Positions 27,283 through 36,639 of a stretch of 50,142 bases of DNA are shown here, piece after piece (position 1 is the stretch's first letter; each line of letters starts with the position of its first letter). A program made the translations under genes and the position numbers. Source of the stretch: Deltaproteobacteria bacterium. GTDB lineage: Bacteria; Myxococcota_A; Polyangia; Polyangiales; JAFGIB01. The stretch lies in NCBI GenBank assembly GCA_016929805.1, contig JAFGIB010000401.1:1-50142 (forward strand). The letters are read 5' to 3'. The notes below the pieces were generated by a model. It ran no database searches, had not been told where the DNA came from, and was given only the letters and a program-made list of their open reading frames with translations.

Positions 27283-30200
27283 ATGGAGAAGCGCAATCTC
27301 AAGGACCAAGGTTTTTCTAATGGTGTTGGGGCAGAGCCGTATTCAACCGAACCGGCGCGGCCGTCGCTGTCCGAGGCAGAAGCAGCGAAGCTTTTTCGCG
27401 AAGACCGTACAGAGTCCCATGTTAGCGACGCTCTAAAACACGCCGCCATACTTGCGAGATCCAGGCCTATTAGAGCTTCTCACGTATTATCCGCGGTAGC
27501 TTCAAGCGGGGCGAGAACCGGAGCTTTTGAAAGCTTCGCTAAAATCGTGCCGTTAAAACCGCTGACTATTACCAAAAAAGAAGATTTGACGTTCCCCGCT
27601 TGGGAAGAACTGAGCGAAGGGCTCCGACGGCAATTTACTTGGGCAATATCTCCAAAGCCCGGCGATACGACAACGACAACGATATGGGGTCGGGACCTGA
27701 TCACGGCGGCATTACTTTGCAGCGACGCTGAAGTCGCTCCCGTGCTGGCGCAAGCGAAACGTTACGTCGATGATGTCCGGGACCTCTGGTACTTGTTCGT
27801 TACAAAGGATTCCTCGCACCGCTCCGCCGACGAATGGAATGCGTGGTGGAAGGCGGCGAACGTCTCCTTACCTGTTTTTCAGCACCCGGGATACATCACC
27901 GAAACGGACGAGGGTACAGATCACCTCGATGTCAAAAAGGAAGCGCAGGCTTTCGCGCGTTTAATTCTCGACCCGAATGTCAAAGCCCCGCTCTCCATAG
28001 GGCTCCTCGGCGATTGGGGATCGGGAAAGTCATTCTTCATGGGCCAGATCAAGCGGCAGATCGATAAGATTTGCCGTAACGAGCTCCAAATCCCGAAATT
28101 CTACAAAAAGATCGTTCCGATCGAATTTAATGCCTGGCATGCGTCCGACACGAACCTCTGGGCGAGTTTGGTCACACATATCTTCGACGAAATTTGGAAA
28201 AACGTCTCGCTCGAGGACGAAGAACCTTCAGAGGAGGCAAGGCAACTTTTAGACGAAGAGATCGATAAGGCTGAAGGTGCCGTACATTGGGCGGAAACGC
28301 GGGTCGATTTTGAACGTAAGGCTTTGACCAAAGCTGAAAAGGATCTTACGGAACAACGCGAAAAGCTCGCATGGAGTAAATACGTATCACGTTTCACTCG
28401 TGCCGGGATCGAAAGCGTCGCCAAGGCGGCCGGATGGCGTCGGCCGCTCGAGACTATCAACGACGTTGAGGAAGCCGCCCAATCGCTGGCTGACTCAAGC
28501 AGTAGACTGCGTCTGGCGGTCGTATCTTTACTAGAGAGACCGCTACGTCACATAACCGTTCCAATGGTTATTATCGTTTTATTGGTTGGTACGGGTTGGA
28601 TTTGCATCGACTATTTCGACGTATTACTTAAATCAAAAGAACTATCGAAGTGGGTGGTCGCTTTTGTGGGTGCGATAGGAACCCTTGTCGGTCCAATTAC
28701 TACAGCGAGCAGCAAGGTTCGTCGACTGGCTGAAAAGTTTGAGAGAATCCGAAAAGAGTACGACGAATGTTTGAAGGAGAAAACCGCAACGGACCCGGAA
28801 GAGGCAGAAAGGCTTACGAAAGCTCGGGGGGAGCTAGCAAACGCCGAGTCAAATGTACGCGCCGCAAAGACGCGGCTCGAATCGCTGCTTAATACCCGGG
28901 CCGCGCTAGATCCTCGTAACCGTTTGGCGATATTCTTAAGGGAACAGATACAATCAACGCAATACCGTTCTCAGCAAGGGGTCATTTCCTTGGTTCGCAA
29001 GGATTTTGAAAAGCTTTCGAAGTTTATGAGTGAACTACGAAAAAGCACTTTGATCGATAAGTCAGATGCAGAAAAATCCGATAGCGCGGAGCCTCCGAAC
29101 GTCGTTGATGCCAAACAAGTTCTGCGGAAGGCTCCGTCCGCCGAGGGATCAAATTTGCGGCAAACCGATAACATCTGGCAAGGAATTGTTTTCAAGGTTC
29201 GAAAGGCCTTAAAGGCTCTTTATTATAATATGAAAAGGCTACAAGAAGCCGACTCGCGCGAGAGGTCCGATACGGAGAAAACCACGAGTGAAAAACCGCG
29301 GGAGTTATCCGAGGGCACACGAGATCATCAAAAATCCTCTTTAACTGAAAAGAATAACACTGACAAACCCGCCAAGATTCAGGCCATCGATCGCATCGTA
29401 CTTTATGTAGACGACCTCGACCGCTGTCGACCGGATCACGTGGTCCATATGCTCGAGGCGGTTCATTTGCTCCTCTCGCTTGACCTATTTATCGTGGTAG
29501 TAGCGGTGGACTCGAGGTGGCTGACGCGCGCACTTGAAGTCTACTATAAAGATCTCTTAGGGGGAGTCGACGGGCGTGAGAACGACGGATTGCGCGCATC
29601 TACGGCTCAGAACTACCTGGAGAAGATATTCCAAATAACGTACGCTCTCGCTCCTATGAAACGCGAGAACTATCGGGGGTACGTAGCGTTTCTAGCAGGT
29701 GAGGGAGATAAGACCGCACCGAAAGACGGCGATACGTTTGGCTCTCTCCCTGAAAAGGCGGACGCTCCGAGTCAGGATGAGGGTACGGTATCCCAAAATA
29801 ATGACTCGAGAACTCAAGTGGCCCAACTTCCTCCCTCAGGCCCTGTGCATATTGAACGGTTTGAGCAGGATCTCATTTGTCAGTACATGCCTCTTTTACC
29901 GACGCCCCGCATCGCTAAGCGACTCACAAATGTATATCGCTTAATCAAAGCGAGCAAGAACGTCGTGGAATTAGAAAAATTCAAGAAGGATGAGCGCGCC
30001 AGTTCTTGCCTTTTGATGCTGGCTATTCTCTTCGGCCGCCCGGCAATTGCCACAGGGCTACTAAAGGCGCTATATGAAGAAAGTCCTCCTTTTAACCAAC
30101 CAGGGGAAAAGTTTGTCGACGCGCTTCGAAGGCGACAGCCTCGCGAGATCGGATCCCGCTATAGGGAGGAGTGGATAAAGCTAGCGTCGATACTCAAAGA

Positions 30201-30357
30201 TCTTGGAGTTACCCTTACGGTCGAACAATGCGCGAGGGAGCCGTTGGAGGTTGCGCGCTACTCACTGGTTTCCGGGCACGAATGGCATACGTGGAAAAGG
30301 ACACCTAACCTAAACGTTATAAAAGGAACTTATACCGTCGAGGCACCGCAAAGGTAA
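27283..30357 (+). CDS. KAP-family P-loop NTPase with Clp-N-like region and two membrane helices
   Basis: This 1024-residue protein begins with a helical segment resembling half of a Clp N-terminal domain (SDALKHAAILARSRPIRASH near residue 48). A KAP NTPase follows: Walker A GDWGSGKSF near residue 243 and Walker B RIVLYVDDLDRC near 705. Two membrane segments lie between them, at about 425-450 (MVIIVLLVGTGWICI) and 458-475 (WVVAFVGAIGTLVG), which is the standard KAP arrangement. Long charged coiled-coil segments flank the membrane pair. KAP NTPases are typically membrane-associated and occur in defence and toxin contexts. Here it follows the nuclease effector and is the last plus-strand gene of the locus, so immunity, effector handling or an independent defence role are all possible. 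A TATAAT lies at 27083-27088 in the 218-base leader, without a good -35. The start has GGGAGG upstream. Confidence 0.85.
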   Translation: MEKRNLKDQGFSNGVGAEPYSTEPARPSLSEAEAAKLFREDRTESHVSDALKHAAILARSRPIRASHVLSAVASSGARTGAFESFAKIVPLKPLTITKKEDLTFPAWEELSEGLRRQFTWAISPKPGDTTTTTIWGRDLITAALLCSDAEVAPVLAQAKRYVDDVRDLWYLFVTKDSSHRSADEWNAWWKAANVSLPVFQHPGYITETDEGTDHLDVKKEAQAFARLILDPNVKAPLSIGLLGDWGSGKSFFMGQIKRQIDKICRNELQIPKFYKKIVPIEFNAWHASDTNLWASLVTHIFDEIWKNVSLEDEEPSEEARQLLDEEIDKAEGAVHWAETRVDFERKALTKAEKDLTEQREKLAWSKYVSRFTRAGIESVAKAAGWRRPLETINDVEEAAQSLADSSSRLRLAVVSLLERPLRHITVPMVIIVLLVGTGWICIDYFDVLLKSKELSKWVVAFVGAIGTLVGPITTASSKVRRLAEKFERIRKEYDECLKEKTATDPEEAERLTKARGELANAESNVRAAKTRLESLLNTRAALDPRNRLAIFLREQIQSTQYRSQQGVISLVRKDFEKLSKFMSELRKSTLIDKSDAEKSDSAEPPNVVDAKQVLRKAPSAEGSNLRQTDNIWQGIVFKVRKALKALYYNMKRLQEADSRERSDTEKTTSEKPRELSEGTRDHQKSSLTEKNNTDKPAKIQAIDRIVLYVDDLDRCRPDHVVHMLEAVHLLLSLDLFIVVVAVDSRWLTRALEVYYKDLLGGVDGRENDGLRASTAQNYLEKIFQITYALAPMKRENYRGYVAFLAGEGDKTAPKDGDTFGSLPEKADAPSQDEGTVSQNNDSRTQVAQLPPSGPVHIERFEQDLICQYMPLLPTPRIAKRLTNVYRLIKASKNVVELEKFKKDERASSCLLMLAILFGRPAIATGLLKALYEESPPFNQPGEKFVDALRRRQPREIGSRYREEWIKLASILKDLGVTLTVEQCAREPLEVARYSLVSGHEWHTWKRTPNLNVIKGTYTVEAPQR

Positions 30358-30364
30358 GAAGGGA

Positions 30365-30436
30365 AAAAGACAACGGCAAGATCAAAGTCAGCGCCGAGAA
30401 GACGCGTGTCATGAAGGCAGAATAGCGCGATTTTTG
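30365..30436 (+). pseudogene. relic of a second effector 3' end
   Basis: These 72 bases align without gaps to 26992-27063, the very end of the effector gene. I count about 55 identities by hand. Translated, it reads KDNGKIKVSAEKTRVMKAE, a stop, then RDF; the effector ends KDDGKIEVGGKKSLAIKAEQRDF. The relic starts eight bases after the KAP stop codon and is not attached to any open frame upstream. It is what remains of another effector tail, or of a duplication that carried the KAP gene with it. Confidence 0.7.
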
Positions 30437-30481
30437 GACCGTTCGGCGCGATGCGAGAAAGCGAGATTCGATTCTGCTCTT

Positions 30482-31552
30482 TCATCCCTGCTTGTCGCCT
30501 CGCAATACGCCTGCATCGATCCCGTGTTTCTTCATAAGTCGACTAAAGCTTCGCCGGTCTTTGCCTGCAGCCTTTGCGGCATGGGAGATGTTGCCCCCGG
30601 TTTTGCATAGCGTACGCAAAATATACTTTTTCTCGAAATCCGAAGTCATCCAAGCCTTGGCCTTAGAAAGAGGAGCATCCATAGGATGGGAAATTTTACC
30701 GTTACCTTGCGTGCTAAGATGACCGATGGTTCCCGAAATCGGTAAGTTGACCGTAGGGCCGCACGACAAGAGAAAAGCCGAGTGAATAAAGTTTCTAAGT
30801 TCTCGGATATTTCCCGGCCAATCGTAGGAATCAATAAAATCGCAAACTTCTACGTGTAGCGGGCGAAGCGAGCGATTATAGTACCCAGCGCACTCCTTGA
30901 GGAAGTGCTCGGCTAACAAACGCCTATCATCTCCCCGTTCTCGCAACGGCGGAAGCGTCAGACAAACCACTGCTAGTCGGTAGAGCAAATCAAACCGGAA
31001 ACGACCCGCCTCGGCCGCCAGCCGCAGGTCTGAATTGGCCGCAGAAACAAGACGCGCGTTCACCTGTTTCAACCGCGTCTGACCCACCGGCCGAAACGAA
31101 AAGTCCTCTAGAAAACGGAGCAGTACAACCTGCCCCTTGGGAGTCAATGCCTCTATTTCGTCTAAAAAGAGCGTTCCGCCGTCCGCCTCGGCGATAAGGC
31201 CGACGCGCGAATGTTTCGCGTCGGTAAACGCACCCTCGATGTGCCCAAAGAGTTCGCTTTCGAGCAAATTGTCGGGAATTGCTCCGCAGTTAATCGGAAT
31301 AAACGGTCTTTCGCGTCTTTTACTTGAATAGTGAATAGCCCTCGCCGCAAGCTCCTTACCGGTTCCGGTTTCTCCGCAGACCAACACCGGTGCATCGGTA
31401 TCGGCCACTTTATCTATAATTTCAAGGACACCCGAAAACGCCGGCGAGCTTCCGAGTAACTTGAGTCGAATGAAATCCTTTACGAAAGACGAATCGCTAA
31501 GAGACTCTTTTTTCAGCGAACTAGCCACGTTGGTGAGCTTTCTAACAGCCAC
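30482..31552 (-). CDS. sigma-54-dependent transcriptional activator without a sensor domain
   Basis: The 356-residue product contains the sigma-54 interaction AAA+ domain from about residue 30 to 260. It has GETGTGKELAARAIHYSSKR (Walker A), ELFGHIEGAFTDAKHSR (the GAFTGA loop, with GAFTDA here), GGTLFLDEIEAL (Walker B) and PLRERGDD. The segment YDWPGNIRELRNFIHSAFLL is equally typical. The C terminus has a Fis-type helix-turn-helix (GGNISHAAKAAGKDRRSFSR). Only about 30 residues precede the AAA+ core, so there is no receiver, GAF or PAS domain, as in PspF. Start is GTG; an in-frame stop lies close upstream. It is convergent with the KAP gene and probably controls the eCIS operon through the candidate promoter at 2020-2036. 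Confidence 0.9.
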   Translation of the reverse strand: MAVRKLTNVASSLKKESLSDSSFVKDFIRLKLLGSSPAFSGVLEIIDKVADTDAPVLVCGETGTGKELAARAIHYSSKRRERPFIPINCGAIPDNLLESELFGHIEGAFTDAKHSRVGLIAEADGGTLFLDEIEALTPKGQVVLLRFLEDFSFRPVGQTRLKQVNARLVSAANSDLRLAAEAGRFRFDLLYRLAVVCLTLPPLRERGDDRRLLAEHFLKECAGYYNRSLRPLHVEVCDFIDSYDWPGNIRELRNFIHSAFLLSCGPTVNLPISGTIGHLSTQGNGKISHPMDAPLSKAKAWMTSDFEKKYILRTLCKTGGNISHAAKAAGKDRRSFSRLMKKHGIDAGVLRGDKQG

Positions 31553-32605
31553 ACTACGACGACGTTGTTGGAGCTACAGTTACGGGGTCCCTATTCCCTT
31601 CTTATTCCCCATTTTGTTTATATCTTTTTATGCCAAGTTCTTTTAACACTCTATTTCGGAACAAACGGCCGAAGACAAAGCGGGACATGTTTATATCACC
31701 CGTCAAGGGTCGCGGTGAATACTTCATCTAATAAGTAAGGCAACGAACTTGCCGACCTAATCCCACTCAAAATCTTGAGAGTTCGAACGGGCCTACGTTG
31801 AATTTTATAGAAACGTCGCGAACAAAGAGTGTGAGTATAATAGAAATGTAACCAGTTGGGTACAATATCTTTTTATAGAAATTGCGATGAATACGCGACA
31901 GTTGACATCATTTTCAATCGTCCGAGCGTTTGTCTCGATCCTTGCGGGTTCCGTCAAAATATTAGATAGAAATCATTGAGGACCACACTGAGAAGTTGCA
32001 CAACCGTGAGCGAACGTTATTTACGTTTGCCCAGATCGCGCGCCGAGAATTTGCCTTCAATCCCAATATAGGCCTCACCCGAATCCTAGCCCGACCGCTT
32101 AACAACCCCAAACCTGTGAACTTAAGATCAGTATTGAGTAAACTTAAGAAGCCGAGACCCAAGGCCGCTCTCTGGGTCTCAGAGCGGGATTTCGAGCGTA
32201 GGGCAGCCAATCCGGTGCTCTGAGCAAGAAGAATCAGAGACCCCGAAACCACCCAGAAACACCCGTAACCCCTCAAAAACAAACGCTAAAATTGCAGAAG
32301 CCCCGCCGTTCTATCAGGCAAGGCTTTGAGTTAACCAACGAGTTGTTTCCCCCTCATGCGGCTCCCCATTCGCGACCGATAGGCGAAGTTCTTGGGAGAG
32401 TTTTTCAGAGATGTTCAAATCGATCTTAAGAGGAAAGTGTTGAGATTTCGATGGGTTATGCCCGCTCTCCTGAAAACGACCACGTATATGGGGTCCATCG
32501 GTCGCCAGACGAACTCGGCCCCAGAAGTTCGAATCAGTCCTTTTCGTTCAATTCGATTATTGCGATTATTTCGATTGAGTGCATACTTATGAATAGGAGA
32601 AACGT
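31553..32605. other. gene-poor kilobase between the regulator and the toxin-antitoxin pair
   Basis: No convincing gene is seen in this stretch. The regulator promoter should lie at its left end, but I see no strong -35/-10 there. Overlapping frames at about 31962-32282 (both strands) and 32392-32669 do not resemble known proteins and probably derive from degraded sequence. A 7-base-pair hairpin lies at 32165-32187. The composition (AT-rich left part, GC-richer middle) suggests more than one origin. Confidence 0.5.
32165..32187. repeat. perfect 7-bp hairpin
   Basis: CCGCTCT at 32165-32171 pairs with AGAGCGG at 32181-32187 around a nine-base loop. No T-tract follows on either side, so a standard intrinsic terminator is unlikely. 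It may be part of a degraded mobile element or a bidirectional structure in this gene-poor stretch. Confidence 0.3.
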
Positions 32606-32609
32606 ATGC
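32581..32609 (+). promoter_or_regulatory. inverted repeat across the antitoxin start, possible autoregulatory site
   Basis: GCATAC at 32581-32586 and GTATGC at 32604-32609 are inverted copies. Between them lies the AGGAG ribosome binding site (from 32596), and the second arm includes the ATG of the antitoxin. Toxin-antitoxin pairs often repress themselves at such a repeat. In RNA it could alternatively hide the start region. Confidence 0.35.
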
Positions 32610-33064
32610 GCAATACCGCCCATAACACGACTCTATCCGAAAGCTCTAAGCAGGCAAAAACCGCCTTGAAGACGTTAACCGAAAAGTCGCGTAGAAAAAT
32701 ACGCAAATCGGGTTTCCGTATTACGTCGGATACTGAAGACGCCGGTGAGGCCGTTACCATACCACCCGCGGCAAGCGATCTTTTACTTGAGATTCTAGAG
32801 CAAATGGCGAAGGGAGTCGATGTTACGGTCGTTCCCGTTGAAACCGAATTGACGACTCAAATGGCAGCGAACTTATTAAATGTATCGCGTCCTTATCTTA
32901 TCAAGCTACTTGATTCGGGACAAATCCCTTTTAGGCGAGTCGGCGCGCATAGGAGAGTCAAGGTTCAGGACTTGCTCGAATACAAGCAACGCGATGAAGC
33001 GCGCAGCAAGGTAGCTCTCGAAGCGCTGGCCTCCGAGGCCCAGAAGTACGGACTTGGTTATTAG
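32606..33064 (+). CDS. excisionase-like DNA-binding antitoxin
   Basis: This 152-residue protein has a basic, probably flexible N terminus. Its C-terminal half is an excisionase/MerR-type helix-turn-helix: [20 protein letters not shown], then [20 protein letters not shown] and [12 protein letters not shown]. This arrangement is widespread as the antitoxin partner of PIN toxins. It would bind its own promoter and neutralise the toxin encoded 12 bases downstream. A clear AGGAG precedes the ATG, which itself lies in an inverted repeat. Function is inferred from the fold and gene pairing. Confidence 0.8.
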   Translation: MRNTAHNTTLSESSKQAKTALKTLTEKSRRKIRKSGFRITSDTEDAGEAVTIPPAASDLLLEILEQMAKGVDVTVVPVETELTTQMAANLLNVSRPYLIKLLDSGQIPFRRVGAHRRVKVQDLLEYKQRDEARSKVALEALASEAQKYGLGY

Positions 33065-33076
33065 GGATCTTTTTGA

Positions 33077-33643
33077 ATGCCATCAATCGCTTTGTACGAT
33101 GCGTGCGTACTGTACCCGGCACCTGTTCGCGATCTGTTACTGAGAATAGCGCTAACAGGACTTGTCCAAGCGAAATGGACCGACCGGATATTAGACGAAT
33201 GCTTTGAAGCAATCCTGAGGAATCGGCCGGATCTCAGTCGCGAGAAGTTAGCTCGAACCCGCCAAGCGATGAACGTGGCAATAGCCGATAGTCTCGTTAC
33301 GGATTACGCCGAATTGATAGGCGGACTCAATTTGCCGGATCCGGGAGACAATCACGTGCTCGCCGCTGCTATTAAAGCGGAAGCCCAGGTAATCGTTACA
33401 GCGAACACAAAGCACTTCCCCGAACAGGAACTCGCTAAGCATAACATAAAGGCCGCGCATCCCGACGATTTCGTTTACGAATTATTAGATATTGCACCTG
33501 ATAAGATTAGTAACGTCGTTGTTGAACAGACTGCAGTATTAAAGAATCCACCCTACACAGAGAAGCAGTTACTCGATAGGCTTTACGAACTGGGTTTGAA
33601 AAAATCCGTGCATAGATTACGAACAATACTTGGTATCGAGTAA
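33077..33643 (+). CDS. PIN-domain toxin ribonuclease
   Basis: This 188-residue protein carries the acidic pattern of PIN nucleases. The first Asp is in IALYDACVLYPAPVRDLLLR, an acidic cluster follows in WTDRILDECFEAI, and the later Asp residues sit in LPDPGDNHVLAAAIKAEAQV, before IVTANTKHFP. The C-terminal extension (about 60 residues) is helical. PIN toxins cut RNA and are held in check by a cognate antitoxin, here the upstream excisionase-like protein. The gene has an AGGGA eight bases before the ATG. All the catalytic acids I expect are present, so the toxin looks intact. Confidence 0.85.
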   Translation: MPSIALYDACVLYPAPVRDLLLRIALTGLVQAKWTDRILDECFEAILRNRPDLSREKLARTRQAMNVAIADSLVTDYAELIGGLNLPDPGDNHVLAAAIKAEAQVIVTANTKHFPEQELAKHNIKAAHPDDFVYELLDIAPDKISNVVVEQTAVLKNPPYTEKQLLDRLYELGLKKSVHRLRTILGIE

Positions 33644-33678
33644 ACGATCATTTTGTATAACGTATCGAACCTCTAGAT

Positions 33679-34752
33679 ATGAAAAACCTTCACCTTCAAT
33701 TCGTTCTTGCCTTCTTCGCCGGTTGGGTGAACCGTAGTCAACAGGCGTTGATCGACTATCTGCAAACGGAAAACGAGATCTATCGCGAAAAGCTCGGAGG
33801 CAAACGGATTCGGTTTACCGATGACCAGCGCCGTCGACTTGCGGTGAAAGCGAAGGCTCTTGGACGTAAAGCGCTATCGAAAATGGACTGTATCGTAACC
33901 CCAGACACGTTGTTTCGGTGGTATCAAAAACTGATAGCCGAAAAGTACGATGGTAGTCGAAATAGAGGACCCGGACATTCGCGGTCGAATGAGGATATCG
34001 CGGCGCTAATCATTCAAATGGCGAAAGAAAATCCAACGTGGGGTTATACGCGTATAGTCGGCGCACTAAAGAATCTGGGGATTACGATCAGTAGAACAAC
34101 CGTGAAAAATATTCTGAACGAACATGGCATAGAACCCGCTCCCAAAAGAGGCAAGGGAATGTCGTGGGCAACGTTTATCAAGGTGCATTTTGGAGAAATC
34201 GTCGCTACAGATTTCTTTACGGTAGAAATTCTTAGGCCGTTTGGGCTTGTTCGCTATTACGTCTTATTCGTTATAGACATCGAAACTCGTCGCGTTCATA
34301 TCGCGGGAATCGCTCACCAAGTGTATGACGAATGGATGCAGCAAGTTGCTCGAAACCTCACCGATGTCTTCGACGGTTTCTTACTCGGAAAACGATATCT
34401 CATTCATGATCGCGATCCGTTATTTACCGACGCTTTCCGGAGAATATTGGACGATTTTGGTGTAGAACCGTTGCGATTACCCGCTCGGTCGCCCAATTTA
34501 AATTCATATGCCGAAAGATTTGTACTTTCTATTCGATCGGAGTGTCTGAACAAGATCATCCTGTTTAGCGAATCGCAGCTTCGTAGAGTCGTCACATCGT
34601 ATGTGGAGCATTATCATCTCGAACGGCCACATCAAGGATTAGACAACGAGCTAATAGAGAAGGGCGACGCAATTGCTAATCCGAATGGCGCGATCAAAAG
34701 AAAAGAGCGCGTCGGCGGCCTGCTGAACTATTATTACCGGGAGGCTGCGTAA
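33679..34752 (+). CDS. integrase-core (rve) transposase, orphan type
   Basis: The 357-residue product has an N-terminal helical DNA-binding region with helix-turn-helix features ([20 protein letters not shown], then [20 protein letters not shown]). A DDE integrase core follows. The catalytic residues appear as Asp in [10 protein letters not shown], Asp in [13 protein letters not shown] and Glu in [16 protein letters not shown]. The ending [13 protein letters not shown] is typical of the IS3/IS481-related integrase superfamily. It seems full length. I see no terminal inverted repeats or target duplication: only 35 bases separate it from the PIN gene. It may therefore be a stranded or non-canonical element and a possible vehicle for the accessory block. 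Confidence 0.85.
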   Translation: MKNLHLQFVLAFFAGWVNRSQQALIDYLQTENEIYREKLGGKRIRFTDDQRRRLAVKAKALGRKALSKMDCIVTPDTLFRWYQKLIAEKYDGSRNRGPGHSRSNEDIAALIIQMAKENPTWGYTRIVGALKNLGITISRTTVKNILNEHGIEPAPKRGKGMSWATFIKVHFGEIVATDFFTVEILRPFGLVRYYVLFVIDIETRRVHIAGIAHQVYDEWMQQVARNLTDVFDGFLLGKRYLIHDRDPLFTDAFRRILDDFGVEPLRLPARSPNLNSYAERFVLSIRSECLNKIILFSESQLRRVVTSYVEHYHLERPHQGLDNELIEKGDAIANPNGAIKRKERVGGLLNYYYREAA

Positions 34753-35272
34753 CCGTATTATCATTCCGATTCGTCAGCCGGACGATTTCGGAAAGATGTT
34801 CCGAACTTCTCGAAAAAAGCGGTACGGTTTTACACTTTTCGATTTTGATCGCTCGCGTATTGCGAAATCGACGACTCGTTCTTCGTCCTAACCGATCTAT
34901 ACCTCAGATTTCGATCCAATATCGGTTCCCTTTTGACGTGTTTTCCTCTAAAAAGACTGACGTTTTCGTTCGGCTTAATAAGTGTACAGGACGCCATGCC
35001 GGCTTTTGCCGGCGCTTTCGGGTGGCGCTTTACTATTTTACTCTTTTTACTCGGCAATAGAAGAGCTACAAAAAGTAAAAAAGAAAAGCTCCACCCCGCT
35101 GTCCGCTGTCCCACCGCTGTCTTGAAAAGGTTCCGCCGTTTTTGCGGCGATATATAAAGTAACCGCGCGTACGCAGGAAAATGCCTGCATCGGATTAGCG
35201 CGCCGAAAAGGCCGACAAAGAAACCATTCGACATTTTACCCGTTTTTCGATAGGTATTGGAAAGGGCAAAAG
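34753..35272. other. gene-poor stretch with inverted-repeat character
   Basis: No confident gene is seen. A minus-strand frame (34830-35234) and an overlapping plus-strand frame (34933-35157) are both open, an appearance common in dispersed repeats and non-coding DNA. GCCGGC-based short inverted repeats occur near 35000 (TGCCGG and CCGGCG). The stretch ends just before the QueG-like gene, whose ribosome binding site is GGAAAGGG. It may be a repeat element marking the right border of the accessory block. Confidence 0.35.
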
Positions 35273-36055
35273 ATGGAAGCTGCGCTCAAGAAAACTACGG
35301 TCGAATGGCTTCGGGATAAGGTCGATGCGGTGGGTTTTGCGCCGGTAGACAGGTTCGAAAACGCTCCGGAAAAACACCATCCTTCGCGCATTTGTAAAGA
35401 CGCCCGCACGGTGATCGTGTTCGGATGTACGGTTCCGGAGGGGATGTTGCGTTCGCCCGACTATAGCCTCTACCTGTTACACCGTTCCTATCACTCGGTT
35501 TATCAATACCTCGACGGCGTGGGGTTGGCACTTTCCACGCGGATAGAGTCCGAGGGTAATTACCTCGCGGTTCCGGTTCCAAGTTTCGCGCCGCTCGTGT
35601 ACCATGGCCGGGAACCGTGGGGGATGCTCTCTCTCAAGCATGCGGCGGTTCTCGCCGGTCTCGGGGCGTTCGGCCGAAGCGGATTTGTGTTTCACCCCCG
35701 CTATGGCGGGCTTTTACGGCTCGGCGCGGTGGTAACCAGCGCCCCACTACCCGGAGATTCACTGGACGATATCGACCGAGACCCATGTCCGCCCAAGTGT
35801 CACGCATGTCGGGACGCTTGCCCGAGTCACGCTTTTGATCAAAACGGTAAATTCAACAAATTGGTCTGCTTGGCCCACACCATCAAGCATGCGATCTATC
35901 CGCTCGCGCTCAAATCCGAGGATGCGATCAAGCACTTGGAGCGGGTAACGAATACGGCGGGTTACAACTATTGGATCGACTGCCATACATGCCTGAGCGT
36001 CTGTCCGATAAATCGCCTTTCGTCCCGTCGTCTCCCATCCGCGAGAGAGGGATGA
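35273..36055 (+). CDS. QueG-like double 4Fe-4S protein
   Basis: This 260-residue protein resembles the epoxyqueuosine reductase family but is shorter than typical QueG (about 350). The core is VIVFGCTVPEGMLR, then WGMLSLKHAAVLAGLGAFGR and a central beta region. Cysteines that can bind two iron-sulfur clusters occur as CPPKCHACRDACP and CHTCLSVCP, with further cysteine in KLVCLAH. The usual QueG C-terminal HEAT-like extension is missing. It may be a reductase of unknown substrate. It is not in an obvious queuosine operon; a GNAT gene follows after 76 bases. Confidence 0.7.
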   Translation: MEAALKKTTVEWLRDKVDAVGFAPVDRFENAPEKHHPSRICKDARTVIVFGCTVPEGMLRSPDYSLYLLHRSYHSVYQYLDGVGLALSTRIESEGNYLAVPVPSFAPLVYHGREPWGMLSLKHAAVLAGLGAFGRSGFVFHPRYGGLLRLGAVVTSAPLPGDSLDDIDRDPCPPKCHACRDACPSHAFDQNGKFNKLVCLAHTIKHAIYPLALKSEDAIKHLERVTNTAGYNYWIDCHTCLSVCPINRLSSRRLPSAREG

Positions 36056-36131
36056 AAAGATAAACCGCATGCGAAGGTCGTCGTCGCGAACCTAAAAAGG
36101 TGACGGCCCGAAGCACCTAAAGAGATACGCC

Positions 36132-36623
36132 GTGACAGATTATACAATACGAAACGCATCTGACGACGATATCCCCTTACTGGCAACGCTTATCCGCACG
36201 TCTTTTCGCGATGTCGCCGAGCGGTTCGGGTTAACGGCAGAAAACTGCCCGAAACACCCTTCGAATTGTACGGTCGATTGGATCGGTCACGATCTCGCCC
36301 GCGGTAGACGCTATTTTGTACTCGAGGAGACCGACGGCATCTGTGGGTGCGCGGCGTTGGAAAAAGCCGGGGCCGAGGATTGCTATCTCGAGCGCCTTGC
36401 GGTGCTTCCCGAGAAACGGCGTCGCGGTTTGGGACAGGCGTTAGTCGAGAAAGTAATCGCCGAGGCCCGCGGGCTCGGCGCCGCGCGCGTCGGCATCGGA
36501 ATCATCGCGCACCAGAACGAGCTCAAACGCTGGTATGAGAAGCTCGGCTTTATCGAAGGCGACACCAGGACGTTTGCCCACCTTCCGTTCGAGGTCATGT
36601 TTATGTCCCGCGCGCTGATATAA
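36132..36623 (+). CDS. GNAT-family N-acetyltransferase
   Basis: This 163-residue protein shows the GNAT fold: an N-terminal strand (YTIRNASDDDIPLLATLI) and the acetyl-CoA binding motif (LERLAVLPEKRRRGLGQAL) near residue 90. It ends with the usual strand and loop (AHQNELKRWYEKLGFIEGD). The substrate cannot be read from the sequence. The start is GTG. The neighbouring genes (QueG-like protein, mutY) do not define a pathway. Confidence 0.85.
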   Translation: MTDYTIRNASDDDIPLLATLIRTSFRDVAERFGLTAENCPKHPSNCTVDWIGHDLARGRRYFVLEETDGICGCAALEKAGAEDCYLERLAVLPEKRRRGLGQALVEKVIAEARGLGAARVGIGIIAHQNELKRWYEKLGFIEGDTRTFAHLPFEVMFMSRALI

Positions 36624-36639
36624 ACGCGTTTTCCCGTTA

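Noticed and set aside
31962..32282. Overlapping frames on both strands in the gene-poor kilobase
   Set aside because: Composition and lack of start signals do not support either; no family recognised.
34830..35234. 134-codon minus-strand frame with a hydrophobic segment
   Set aside because: No recognised family, and an overlapping plus-strand frame is equally open; more likely repeat or non-coding DNA.
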